Source: Streptomyces alboflavus
GTDB lineage: Bacteria > Actinomycetota > Actinomycetes > Streptomycetales > Streptomycetaceae
DNA length: 45,592 bases
Direction: 5' to 3'
NCBI RefSeq assembly: GCF_000716675.1
Contig: NZ_JNXT01000064.1
Coordinates: 1 to 45,592 of the forward strand
Shown: one piece after another, positions 16,726-24,999 of the stretch
Position numbering within the stretch: position 1 is the first letter of the stretch
Layout of the letters: every line of letters begins with the position of its first letter
The notes under the pieces: model-generated
Databases searched by the model: none
What the model was told of the DNA's origin: nothing
Seen by the model: only the letters and a program-made list of their open reading frames with translations
Position numbers and translations under genes: made by a program

Positions 16726-16760
16726 TCTGACGGACTGATCCCGCGCACGACAGCCGGGCC

Positions 16761-16905
16761 GGGGTGAATCAGCCCGTCCGGCGCTTGAGGACGAGCGCGC
16801 AGCGCGATCGGGGCCCACCCCGGCGCCGGGCGCGAGAAGTCCCAGCCCGGGGCCTGGGGCGCGGGGCCCCAGTTTCGGGAAGGGGCGGGTTTGGGGAAGA
16901 ATCCC
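16761..16905. repeat. Streptomyces dispersed intergenic repeat
   Basis: The block contains CCCGTCCGGCGCTTGAGGAC, CGCGCAGCGCGATCGGGG, CCCGGGGCCTGGGGCG and CCCCAGTTTCGGGAAGGGG. I recognise it as a GC-rich intergenic element scattered through Streptomyces genomes. It has several self-complementary parts (GGGCCCC, CAGCGCG) and ends about 20 bp before the methyltransferase start. It may end the bioD transcript or just be a passive repeat. Confidence 0.6.
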
Positions 16906-16926
16906 CCACCCACCCTTGGAGGCACC

Positions 16927-17607
16927 ATGCCGCCCTCCGCCCGCCCCGCCCCGCGCGACGCGGTCCACCACCCCCTCTTCGCCCGCTTCTACGCCCGCCT
17001 CAGCGTCTCCGCGGAGCCGGCCATCGCCCCGCACCGCAAGGAACTCCTGCGGGGCGTCGAGGGCCGCGTCATCGAGGTCGGCGCGGGCAACGGCCTGAAC
17101 TTCGCGCACTACCCGAGCACCGTCGCCGAGGTGGTCGCGATCGAGCCGGAGAGCGTCCTGCGCCGCCTGGCCGTGTCGGCGGCGCTGCGCGCGGACGTCC
17201 CCGTGGACGTGGTGCCGGGCGCCGCGGAGGCCCTGCCGGTGAAGAGCGAGGCGTTCGACTTCGCGGTGGCGTCCCTTGTGCTGTGCAGCGTGCGGGACGT
17301 GCCGAGGGCGCTCGGGGAGCTGCGCCGGGTGCTGCGTCCTGGCGGTGAGCTGAGGTTCTTCGAGCACGGCCGGGCGCCGGGCGGCGCGATGGCGACGGCG
17401 CAGCGCGTCCTGGACCGCACGGTGTGGCCGCGTCTGTTCGGCGGCTGCCACGTCAGCCGGGACACGGTGGGCGCGCTGCGTGCGGCCGGGTTCGAGGTGG
17501 GGGCGTACCGCGCGATCGTGGTGCCCGAGCGCGGCCCGAAGTTCCCCACGTCGTACTGCGTCCTGGGTTCGGCGCGCCGCCCCGCGGAGGACGAGGCGGC
17601 TGGCTGA
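16927..17607 (+). CDS. Class I SAM-dependent methyltransferase
   Basis: A 226-residue Methyltransf_11-type enzyme. Motif I is VIEVGAGNGLNFAHY (about residues 43-57), motif II is VVAIEPES, the post-II region is GAAEALPVKSEAFDFAVASLVLCSV, and motif III is RVLRPGGELRFFEHG. The substrate is not predictable; the layout resembles the UbiE/phospholipid methyltransferase group. GGAGG lies 4 nt before the ATG at 16927, which decides the start over an upstream in-frame ATG at 16891. It converges on the VOC gene, 9 bp apart. Confidence 0.92.
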   Translation: MPPSARPAPRDAVHHPLFARFYARLSVSAEPAIAPHRKELLRGVEGRVIEVGAGNGLNFAHYPSTVAEVVAIEPESVLRRLAVSAALRADVPVDVVPGAAEALPVKSEAFDFAVASLVLCSVRDVPRALGELRRVLRPGGELRFFEHGRAPGGAMATAQRVLDRTVWPRLFGGCHVSRDTVGALRAAGFEVGAYRAIVVPERGPKFPTSYCVLGSARRPAEDEAAG

Positions 17608-17616
17608 ACGGCCCGG

Positions 17617-17979
17617 TCAGATCGGCTGCGCGAGGTTCACCGCGTTGCCGTCGGGGTCCTGGATGTGGGCGACGCGCTGCCCCCACGGCATGTCGTTGGC
17701 GGGGCCGCGCACCGTGCCGCCGAGGGCCTCCACGCGCGCGAGGAGCTCGTCGACGTCGTCCACGGTCACGCTCAGGAGCGAGCGCTGCGGTGTGCCTTGC
17801 TCGACGTTCTTGTCGGCGACGATGCCGAGGTCGGACTCCTTGACCCGCAGATTCAGGAAGAAGACGGGGCCCTCGTCCGGCACGCGTTCGGTCTCCTCGG
17901 CGCCGAGGAGACCCGTGTAGAAGGCGACGAGGCGGTCCAGGTCGGGGGTGATCAGCATCGGCTGGATGGTGGCGGGCAT
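17617..17979 (-). CDS. VOC (glyoxalase/bleomycin-resistance) protein
   Basis: A 120-residue VOC-superfamily protein with paired beta-alpha-beta-beta-beta modules. The first is ITPDLDRLVAFYTGLLGAEE and the second is SVTVDDVDELLARVEALGG, ending in the typical HIQDPDGNAVNLAQ. It could be a metal-dependent lyase, a dioxygenase-like protein or a drug-binding protein; the family does not decide. AGGAGG stands 9 nt before the ATG at 17979. The gene is monocistronic. Confidence 0.9.
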   Translation of the reverse strand: MPATIQPMLITPDLDRLVAFYTGLLGAEETERVPDEGPVFFLNLRVKESDLGIVADKNVEQGTPQRSLLSVTVDDVDELLARVEALGGTVRGPANDMPWGQRVAHIQDPDGNAVNLAQPI

Positions 17980-18107
17980 GGCGGGGTCCTCCTGGTGGTC
18001 GCGACCGGTTGCCCCATGGTGACCGGCGGACGGGCCACAACTCATCGGCCGCTCGCCGCGCGATGTCGCACCGCGCCCGCGTCACCTCACCGGCCGGCCG
18101 CACCGGA

Positions 18108-18479
18108 TCACAGGCTCCACTGCCGCAGCTCACGCGCTATGTCGTGCACGCTCGCCCCGTCCTCCTTGATGAGGCGGGCCAGATCCCGCACCTGCTCGGG
18201 CGAGGTCACGACCTTCACGCCGCTGGCGACGAGGTAGGCGTAGGCGACCGAGGAGGCGAAGAGCGCGTTGGAGCGTTCCAGGGCGGGCAGGTGCAGCAGG
18301 AGCTGGAGGAGGGCGGCGGCGCGGTCGTGCGGGCCCTCGTAGACGGGAACGCCGAAGATCTCCGCGTGGTGACGGGCGACGGCGGCCACCAGGGCGCCCC
18401 AGTCGGTCACCTGTGGATCACCCGGCGTCTTGTGCTCGGCGACCATCAGGAGCCAGGCGAGGTCGATTCTGAGGTTCAA
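18108..18479 (-). CDS. Fic/Doc-like toxin with a degenerate Fic motif
   Basis: A 123-residue helical protein of the kind annotated in Streptomyces as the toxin of a Fic-family toxin-antitoxin pair. The core LLQLLLHLPALERSNALFASSVAYAYLVASG lines up with the Fic motif and its following helix. The canonical HPFxxGNKR is not kept: only Asn71 is clear, and Lys-Arg become Ala-Leu. AMPylation or phosphorylation activity is therefore doubtful. The start is TTG at 18479, 3 nt after the antitoxin stop, with GAGGG inside the antitoxin end. Coupled translation with the upstream ribbon-helix-helix gene supports the toxin-antitoxin reading. Confidence 0.65.
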   Translation of the reverse strand: MNLRIDLAWLLMVAEHKTPGDPQVTDWGALVAAVARHHAEIFGVPVYEGPHDRAAALLQLLLHLPALERSNALFASSVAYAYLVASGVKVVTSPEQVRDLARLIKEDGASVHDIARELRQWSL

Positions 18480-18482
18480 GGG

Positions 18483-18710
18483 TCAGCGACGACCCTCGCG
18501 CTCCGCGCCGAACTCCTCGGCGAAGACGGTCTCGTACTGCTTCATGAAGTCGGCGGCGGCCTCCACGAACGTGTGGCCGAGCTCGCCCGCATCCTGTTTG
18601 ACCAGCTCTTCGATGTAGCGATTCACGCTCACACCGCGGGCCATGGCGCGTTCGCGCGCGGCCCGGGCGGTGTCCTCGTCCACCCGCACGTTCAGCTGAG
18701 TCTTCGCCAT
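18483..18710 (-). CDS. Ribbon-helix-helix antitoxin
   Basis: A 75-residue protein. The N-terminal ribbon-helix-helix (KTQLNVRVDEDTARAARERAMARGVSVNRYIEELV) binds DNA, and the acidic, aromatic tail (FMKQYETVFAEEFGAE) would contact the toxin. ATG 18710 begins the conserved MAKTQLNVRV; GTG 18716 is in frame. It is the first gene of the pair. A palindrome, GCTAGCG-N6-CGCTAGC, lies just upstream at 18719-18738, in the expected position for autorepression. Confidence 0.85.
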   Translation of the reverse strand: MAKTQLNVRVDEDTARAARERAMARGVSVNRYIEELVKQDAGELGHTFVEAAADFMKQYETVFAEEFGAEREGRR

Positions 18711-18718
18711 GTCCACAA

Positions 18719-18738
18719 GCTAGCGCCGATCCGCTAGC
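18719..18738. promoter_or_regulatory. Antitoxin operator candidate
   Basis: GCTAGCG (18719-18725), CCGATC, CGCTAGC (18732-18738) is a perfect 7+7 inverted repeat immediately before the antitoxin start. On the minus strand the right arm holds TAGCGG, a possible -10. Binding there would block initiation. Confidence 0.65.
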
Positions 18739-18886
18739 ACCGGCAAGAGGTACCGGGCCCGGAGGGTCAGGTGCCCCTTACACACTCCTCACTCATCGAC
18801 CTGCGAGGGATACCAGCCAACCGCTCCGACCCTTTACTCTTCGCTGGCATACGCGAGTTGGGACGGCCACGACCCGGGAGGCGGCC

Positions 18887-19804
18887 TTGTCCACACCTGC
18901 TTCGACACCGCACACGGAGCGCGCCGAGCCCTCCGGATCCGCGGCCCGCGCGCGCGGGCTCACGAAGGCGTACGGCTCGGGCGAGACAGCCGTGCTCGCC
19001 CTGGACGCGGTCGACGTGGACATCGCGCGGCAGCGCTTCACCGCCGTGATGGGTCCTTCCGGTTCCGGCAAGTCCACGCTGATGCACACCCTCGCCGGGC
19101 TCGACTCGGTCTCGGCGGGCCAGGTGTGGCTCGGCGACACCGAGATCACCGGGCTCAAAGAGCGGGAGCTGACCCGGCTCAGGCGGGACCGGATCGGCTT
19201 CATGTTCCAGTCGTTCAACCTCATCCCTACGCTGAACGCGCGCGAGAACATCACCCTGCCCATGGACATCGCGGGCCAGCGCCCCGACGCCGAGTGGCTG
19301 GAACACGTCATCGACACGCTCGGCCTGCGCGACCGCCTCCGGCACCGGCCCGCGCAGCTCTCCGGCGGCCAGCAGCAGCGCGTCGCGTGCGCGCGTGCGC
19401 TGGCCTCCCGCCCCGAGCTGATCTTCGCCGACGAGCCGACCGGCAACCTCGACTCACGGGCCGGGCTCGAAGTCCTCGGGTTCCTGCGCGAGGCGGTGGA
19501 CTCGCTGGGCCAGACGGTGGTGATGGTGACGCACGACCCGGGCGCCGCCGCCCACTCCGACCTGGTGCTCTTCCTCGCGGACGGCCGGATCGTGGACGAG
19601 ATGGCCCGGCCCACGGCGGAGGGCGTCCTGGAGCGGATGAAGCGGTTCGACGTCCTGCACGGCGCGGCCGCCGACCCGGCCGGAGGGGCGACGGACACCA
19701 CCGGACCACCCGGCCCCGCCGCGGCCCCGGCCGACCCCGCCGGGGATCCGCCCGCCGACCCTCCGGCGAAACCCACCCGCGACGACCCGTCCCCCCAGGA
19801 CTGA
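18887..19804 (+). CDS. ABC transporter ATPase (MacB/LolD type)
   Basis: A 305-residue nucleotide-binding protein. It has Walker A GPSGSGKST (56-64), Q-loop FMFQSFNLIP, signature LSGGQQQR (158-165), Walker B LIFADEP (178-184) and H-loop VTHDP. The RARGLTKAYGSGETAVLAL opening and TGNLDS are typical of MacB/LolD/FtsE-like ATPases that drive FtsX permeases. About 60 residues of Pro/Ala/Asp-rich tail follow the domain. The start is TTG at 18887 after GGGAGG. It is followed 10 nt later by its FtsX permease. Confidence 0.93.
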   Translation: MSTPASTPHTERAEPSGSAARARGLTKAYGSGETAVLALDAVDVDIARQRFTAVMGPSGSGKSTLMHTLAGLDSVSAGQVWLGDTEITGLKERELTRLRRDRIGFMFQSFNLIPTLNARENITLPMDIAGQRPDAEWLEHVIDTLGLRDRLRHRPAQLSGGQQQRVACARALASRPELIFADEPTGNLDSRAGLEVLGFLREAVDSLGQTVVMVTHDPGAAAHSDLVLFLADGRIVDEMARPTAEGVLERMKRFDVLHGAAADPAGGATDTTGPPGPAAAPADPAGDPPADPPAKPTRDDPSPQD

Positions 19805-19814
19805 GGCGGCACCC

Positions 19815-22379
19815 GTGCTGAAGGCCACCCTCCGCAGCTTCCTCGCGCACAAGGGCAGGCTCGCCCTGTCCGCGCTCGCCGTGATCCTCTCCGTGGCGTT
19901 CGTCGCGGGCAGCCTGATCTTCTCGGACACCGTCGCCCGTACCTTCGACCGGCTCTTCGCGTCCACGGCCGCCGACCTCTCCGTCGGGCCCAAGGACGAC
20001 CTCGACGAGAGCGTGCCGACGGGCCGGACCCCGACCGTGCCCGCCGACCTCGCCGAGCGGGTCGCGAAGGTCGACGGTGTCGCGGCCACGCACGTCGACG
20101 CGACCGTGGAGAACATCACCGTCGTCGACCGCGACAACGACCCCGTCGGCCCCACCACGGGCGCGCCCACCATCGCCGGCAACTGGTACGAGACCGAGCG
20201 CTCCCCCGTGGAGATCACCTCGGGCCGGGCGCCGCGCGCCGCCGGGGAAGCCATGATCGACGCGGACACGGCCGACAAGAAGGACGTGGAGATCGGGGAC
20301 ACCCTCAAGATCCTGGCCGCGCCGGGGTCGTTCGAGACGAGGGTCGTCGGCATCGTCACGTTCACGACCACCAACCCCGGTGCCGCGCTCGTCTTCCTGG
20401 ACACCCCGACCGCGCAGGCCAAGCTGCTCGGCGGCGAGAACCGCGCGACCAGCATCTCCGTCGACGCAGCGACGGGCGTCAGCGACTCCGAGCTCAAGCG
20501 CCGGGTGGCCGCGGACCTGGGCAGCCGCTACGACCTGGAGACCGCGGACGAGCAGGCCGAGTCCGCCGCGTCCGAGCTCGGCGGCTTCCTGGACGTCATC
20601 AAGTACGTGATGCTCGGCTTCGCCGGGGTCGCCGTCCTCGTCGGCATCTTCCTGATCGTCAACACCTTCTCCATGCTCATCGCGCAGCGCACCCGCGAGC
20701 TGGGCCTCCTTCGCGCGCTCGGCGCCGACCGCAGGCAGGTGCGCCGCTCCGTGCTCATCGAGGCGGTGCTGCTCGGCGTGGTCGGCTCCACCCTCGGGCT
20801 CGCCGCCGGGATCGGGCTCGCCGCCGGACTCATCGAGCTGATGGGCGTGTTCGGCATGAACCTCAAGTCCACGGAGATGGTGATCGCCTGGCCGACGCCC
20901 GTCGCGTCGTACGTCGTAGGGGTGGGCGTCACCTTCCTCGCCGCGTACCTCCCGGCGCGCCGGGCCGCGCAGGTCTCGCCGATGGCCGCGCTCGCGGACG
21001 CCGAGATCGCGGGCGTGGGGCGGCCCCTTCGGGTGCGGGCCATGGTGGGCTCGGTCGTGGCGGCGGGCGGCGCGGCGGCGCTCGTGGGGTGCGCGACCTC
21101 GTCCGACACCTCCACGTCGGCTTCGCTGCTCGGGCTCGGCGTGGTCCTCAGCCTCCTCGCCACCGTCGTCGCGGGCCCGCTCCTGGTGCGGCCGGTGATC
21201 CGGGTGCTCGGCGGCGCCTTCCCCGCCGTCTACGGCTCCGTGGGCCGGATGAGCCAGCGCAACGCGCTGCGCAACCCGCGCCGCACCGGCGCCACCGCGG
21301 CCGCGCTCATGGTCGGGCTCGCCCTGGTCGGCGGCCTCTCCGTGGCCAGCGCCTCCATGACCAAGTCGTTCGACGACCAGATCGACAAGACGCTGGGCGC
21401 GGACTTCGTCGTACAGAACAGTTCGTTCATGCCGTTCCCGACCGAGGTCACCGAGAAGGTGGAGGCGACCGACGGCACCGGGCTCGTCGTGCGCAGCCGT
21501 TTCACGCCCCTGAAGCTGCGGATGCCGGACGGCAAGACCGTGGAGACGACGGCGGCCGGGTTCGGCGATCAGCTCGACGAGGTCGTGAAGACCACCTACG
21601 CGCAAGGGAGTTCGGCGCGGGCGCTCGCCCCCGACCGGCTCGCGATGGACCGGGGCTACGCCAACGACCATGACGTACGCGTCGGTTCGGTGCTGCCCGT
21701 GGAGTTCCCCGGCGAGCGCAAGGTGGAGCTGACGGTGGCCGCGCTCACCGACAACGAGGGCCCCGAGGGCCCCGGCATGCAGGGCGGGCTCTTCATGGGG
21801 CTCGGCACGCTGGAGAAGTACGTGCCCGACGGCCAGGACTCCGCCGTCTACGTCAACACGGCGCCCGGCACGGACTCGGAGGCGCTGCGCGACCGGCTCG
21901 ACACCGCGCTCGACCCGTACCCGCAGGTGCAGGTGCGCGACCAGGCGGACTACAAGAAGCTGATCCGCGAACAGATCGCCGTGATGCTCTACCTCGTGTA
22001 CGCGCTCCTCGGCCTCGCGATCGTCATCGCGGTGCTCGGCGTGGTCAACACCCTTGCCCTGTCGGTCGTCGAGCGCACCCGGGAGATCGGGCTGCTGCGC
22101 GCGATCGGGCTCGCGCGGCGGCAACTGCGGCGGATGATCCGGCTGGAGTCGGTGGTGATCGCGGTGTTCGGCGCGGTGCTCGGCCTCGCGCTCGGCCTGG
22201 TGTGGGGGGTTTCGATGCACCAGGTCCTGGAGCTACAGGGCCTGAAGGCGTTCGCGGTGCCGTGGTCGACGCTGGTGGCGGTCGTGATCGGGTCGGTGGT
22301 GGTCGGGATCGTGGCGGCGCTGCTGCCCGCGCTGCGGGCGTCGCGGATGAACGTGCTGGAGGCGATCGCGCACGAGTGA
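19815..22379 (+). CDS. FtsX-family ABC permease, duplicated domains
   Basis: An 854-residue membrane protein. The N-terminal helix and MacB-like periplasmic region (about 15-250) are followed by a first FtsX module (about 260-390, FLIVNTFSMLIAQRTRELGLLRALGADRRQVRRS). A central pair of helices, a second extracytoplasmic domain and a second FtsX module (about 725-850, ALSVVERTREIGLLRAIGLARRQLRRM) complete it. This eight-to-ten-helix layout is the usual actinobacterial fusion. With the preceding ATPase it forms a mechanotransmission-type transporter, perhaps for peptides or envelope lipids; the substrate is unknown. The start is GTG at 19815. Confidence 0.93.
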   Translation: MLKATLRSFLAHKGRLALSALAVILSVAFVAGSLIFSDTVARTFDRLFASTAADLSVGPKDDLDESVPTGRTPTVPADLAERVAKVDGVAATHVDATVENITVVDRDNDPVGPTTGAPTIAGNWYETERSPVEITSGRAPRAAGEAMIDADTADKKDVEIGDTLKILAAPGSFETRVVGIVTFTTTNPGAALVFLDTPTAQAKLLGGENRATSISVDAATGVSDSELKRRVAADLGSRYDLETADEQAESAASELGGFLDVIKYVMLGFAGVAVLVGIFLIVNTFSMLIAQRTRELGLLRALGADRRQVRRSVLIEAVLLGVVGSTLGLAAGIGLAAGLIELMGVFGMNLKSTEMVIAWPTPVASYVVGVGVTFLAAYLPARRAAQVSPMAALADAEIAGVGRPLRVRAMVGSVVAAGGAAALVGCATSSDTSTSASLLGLGVVLSLLATVVAGPLLVRPVIRVLGGAFPAVYGSVGRMSQRNALRNPRRTGATAAALMVGLALVGGLSVASASMTKSFDDQIDKTLGADFVVQNSSFMPFPTEVTEKVEATDGTGLVVRSRFTPLKLRMPDGKTVETTAAGFGDQLDEVVKTTYAQGSSARALAPDRLAMDRGYANDHDVRVGSVLPVEFPGERKVELTVAALTDNEGPEGPGMQGGLFMGLGTLEKYVPDGQDSAVYVNTAPGTDSEALRDRLDTALDPYPQVQVRDQADYKKLIREQIAVMLYLVYALLGLAIVIAVLGVVNTLALSVVERTREIGLLRAIGLARRQLRRMIRLESVVIAVFGAVLGLALGLVWGVSMHQVLELQGLKAFAVPWSTLVAVVIGSVVVGIVAALLPALRASRMNVLEAIAHE

Positions 22380-22562
22380 GGGGCATCGGGCGCGCGGGGT
22401 CGGGGTGCGCGTCGGGGCACACGTCGGCCCGTGCGGGGCCGGAATGCGGTGGCTCGCGGGCGCGGGCAGGTGGTGGAATCGGGTCTCGCTCCCGTATCGC
22501 CATGTCCCGCCCGCTCCCGTACCACCACGTCACGCTCACTCCCGTACCGTCAAGGAGAGTTC

Positions 22563-23456
22563 ATGCCTCACCGGCCGTTCCGCTTCGGCGTCAACATGGT
22601 CGAGCCGAGCCCGCGCACGCAGTGGCGGGCCAAGTGCCGCACGGCGGAACAGCTCGGCTACGACGTGATCCTCGTGCCCGACCACCTGGGCATGGCCGCG
22701 CCGTTCCCGGCCGTCGTCGCCGCCGCGGAGGCCACCGAGCGCCCCCGGGTCGGCACCTTCGTCCTCAACGCCGGGTTCTGGAACCCGACCCTGCTCGCCC
22801 GTGAGGTGGCCACCACGGACCTGCTCACGGACGGCCGCCTCGAACTGGGCCTCGGCACCGGCTATGTGCGCGCCGAGCACGACGCGGCCGGGCTGCCGTG
22901 GGGGTCACCGGGCGAGCGCGTGGACCATCTGCGGCACACCGTCGAGACACTGGACCGGCACTTCGCCGAGGCCGGGTTCGTGCCCAAGCCGGGCCAGACG
23001 CCCCGGCCGCCGCTGCTCATCGGCGGCAACGGCGAGAAGATGCTGCGGCTGACGGCGGAGCACGCGGACATCGCCGCGTTCACGGGGGCGCGGTCGGTAC
23101 CGGGTCACACGGGCGGCAAGATGCTCCACCTGACGGCCGAGGAGATGGACGAGCGGGTCGCCTCCTACCGGCGGCACGCGGCCGGGCGGCCTGCACCCGC
23201 CGAGCTGAACCTGCTGATCCAGCTGGTGGACATCACCGACGACCGGCGCGCCAAGGGCCGCGAGGTCGCCGACTTCGTCCCGCATCTGACCGTCGACGCC
23301 GCCCTGGACGTACCGATCCTGCTCATGGGCACGGTCCGCCAGATCGCCGACCAGCTGCGCGCCCAGCGGGAGCGGTACGGCTTCTCGTACATCACGGTCC
23401 TGGAGCCGTACTTCGAGGTGTTCGGGCCCGTCATCGAGGAGCTGCGGAGCGAGTGA
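22563..23456 (+). CDS. F420-dependent LLM-class oxidoreductase
   Basis: A 297-residue luciferase-like TIM-barrel protein, of the TIGR03621 F420-type group by resemblance. Seen are RFGVNMVEPSPRTQWRAKCRTAEQLGYD, VPDHLG, DLLTDGRLELGLGTGYVRAEHDAAGLPW and PLLIGGNGEKMLRLTAEHAD. Members use F420 or FMN; the substrate is unknown. AAGGAG lies 6 nt before the ATG. The 180-bp upstream spacer has three copies of a CTCCCGTAYC element at about 22489, 22513 and 22539. Confidence 0.9.
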   Translation: MPHRPFRFGVNMVEPSPRTQWRAKCRTAEQLGYDVILVPDHLGMAAPFPAVVAAAEATERPRVGTFVLNAGFWNPTLLAREVATTDLLTDGRLELGLGTGYVRAEHDAAGLPWGSPGERVDHLRHTVETLDRHFAEAGFVPKPGQTPRPPLLIGGNGEKMLRLTAEHADIAAFTGARSVPGHTGGKMLHLTAEEMDERVASYRRHAAGRPAPAELNLLIQLVDITDDRRAKGREVADFVPHLTVDAALDVPILLMGTVRQIADQLRAQRERYGFSYITVLEPYFEVFGPVIEELRSE

Positions 23457-23465
23457 CGCAGGCCT

Positions 23466-23490
23466 CCGTGCCGCCGCCTCAGCGGCACGG
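23466..23490 (+). terminator. Hairpin terminator
   Basis: CCGTGCCGC (23466-23474) pairs perfectly with GCGGCACGG (23482-23490) over a 7-nt loop, 9 bp after the oxidoreductase stop. Confidence 0.8.
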
Positions 23491-23661
23491 CACAGTAACA
23501 GTGAGTTACGTGCAGCGCAGCGTTTTGCCGATCCTTTAACATGGGCCCACCACTCGAATCACGACGGAAAGGTGTGAGCGTCCGCCCATGGGCGAGCCTC
23601 CTAGTACCCCACATCGCGCATTCACCACCTCCCTGGCCGATCATGGGACGGAGGTGACCCG

Positions 23662-24999
23662 ATGACTGAAGTGCTCCTGCTCCTCGTGGCGGTGCTGCTC
23701 TCGCTGGCCTGCGGAATCTTCGTGGCGGCGGAGTTCTCGCTCACGACCGTCGAGCGCAGCGACCTGGAGCGCGCCGTCGAACGCGGCGAGCGCGGCGCGG
23801 CCAGCGCCCTCAAGGCCGTCAAGAACCTCACCTTCGAGCTCTCGGGCGCGCAGCTCGGCATCACCGTGACCGGCCTGGTCGTCGGCATGCTCGCGAAACC
23901 GGCCATCGGCGACCTCATCGAGGGCCCGCTGAACGCCGCCGGCATCCCCGACTCGGCGTCCTCCACCGTCGCCCTCGTCCTCGGCACCGCCCTGTCGACC
24001 GTCTTCCTGATGGTCGTCGGCGAGCTGGTGCCGAAGAACTGGGCGATCTCGTCGCCGCTGCCCATCGCCAAGCGGGTCGCGACGCCCCAGCGCGTGTTCA
24101 GCGCCACGTTCCGCCCCTTCATCCGGCACCTGAACAACACCGCGAACCGCGCGGTGCGCCGCTTCGGCCTGGAGCCCACCGAGGAGCTGGCCTCCGCGCG
24201 CGGCCCCAAGGAGCTACTCGCCCTGGCCCGGCACTCCGCGAAGGAGGGCGCCCTGGAGGCGGAGACCGCCGAGCGGTTCATGCGCACGCTGAACCTGGCC
24301 GACCTCACCGCGGAGAACGTGATGACGCCGCGCGTCCAGGTCGTCGCCCTGGACGTGGCCGCCACCTGCGAGGACGTCGCCAACGCAACCCGCGCGACGG
24401 GCCTGTCCCGGTTCCCGGTCTACCGCGGCAACCTCGACTCGGTCGTCGGCGTCGTGCACATCAAGAACGTCCTGGCCGTGCCCGCCGAGCTGCGGGCGCG
24501 CCGCCCCGTGAGCGAGCTGATGCGCGAGCCCCTGCTCGTACCGGAGTCGCTGACCGTGGACCGGCTCCTGGACCGGCTCTCGGGCCGGCGCACCATGGCC
24601 GTGGTCATCGACGAGTACGGCGGCACGGCCGGGGTCGCGACCCTGGAGGACATCGTCGAGGAAGTCGTCGGCGAGGTGCACGACGAGCACGACCCGCACG
24701 AGACGCCCGACCTGGCCCCGGCCGGGACCGACGAGGACGGCAGGACGCTGTACTCGGCCGACGGCGCGGCCCGCACCGACCAGCTCGCCCGCGTGGGCCT
24801 GCGGGTGCCCGAGGGACCGTACGAGACGCTCGCCGGCCTGATCGCCACCGAGCTGGGCCGCATTCCCGCCGTGGGCGACGGCGTCGAGGTCGCAGGCTGG
24901 CACCTGGACGTCGTGGACGCCGCAGGCCGCCGCGCCGCACGCGTGCTGCTGCACGCCCCCGCCAAGACCGCCACCGACGAACCGGAGGAGGACCGATGA
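23662..24999 (+). CDS. DUF21-CBS-CorC/HlyC membrane protein (hemolysin family)
   Basis: A 445-residue protein. The N-terminal DUF21/CNNM transmembrane domain covers about 1-190 (CGIFVAAEFSLTTVERSDLE, then GVVELVPKNW-like VVGELVPKNWAI). A CBS pair spans about 210-335 (MTPRVQVVALD, VIDEYGGTAGVATLEDI), and a CorC/HlyC FAD-like domain about 350-432. The family is linked to Mg2+ or Co2+ efflux and resistance. GGAGGTGA lies 7 nt before the ATG. The last codon overlaps the start of a second copy of the same family, an arrangement usual in Streptomyces. Confidence 0.94.
   Translation: MTEVLLLLVAVLLSLACGIFVAAEFSLTTVERSDLERAVERGERGAASALKAVKNLTFELSGAQLGITVTGLVVGMLAKPAIGDLIEGPLNAAGIPDSASSTVALVLGTALSTVFLMVVGELVPKNWAISSPLPIAKRVATPQRVFSATFRPFIRHLNNTANRAVRRFGLEPTEELASARGPKELLALARHSAKEGALEAETAERFMRTLNLADLTAENVMTPRVQVVALDVAATCEDVANATRATGLSRFPVYRGNLDSVVGVVHIKNVLAVPAELRARRPVSELMREPLLVPESLTVDRLLDRLSGRRTMAVVIDEYGGTAGVATLEDIVEEVVGEVHDEHDPHETPDLAPAGTDEDGRTLYSADGAARTDQLARVGLRVPEGPYETLAGLIATELGRIPAVGDGVEVAGWHLDVVDAAGRRAARVLLHAPAKTATDEPEEDR

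Noticed and set aside
23500..23560. Promoter for the CBS genes (TAACAT at 23537)
   Set aside because: The -10 is plausible but no -35 at a suitable distance could be found, so I did not list it.
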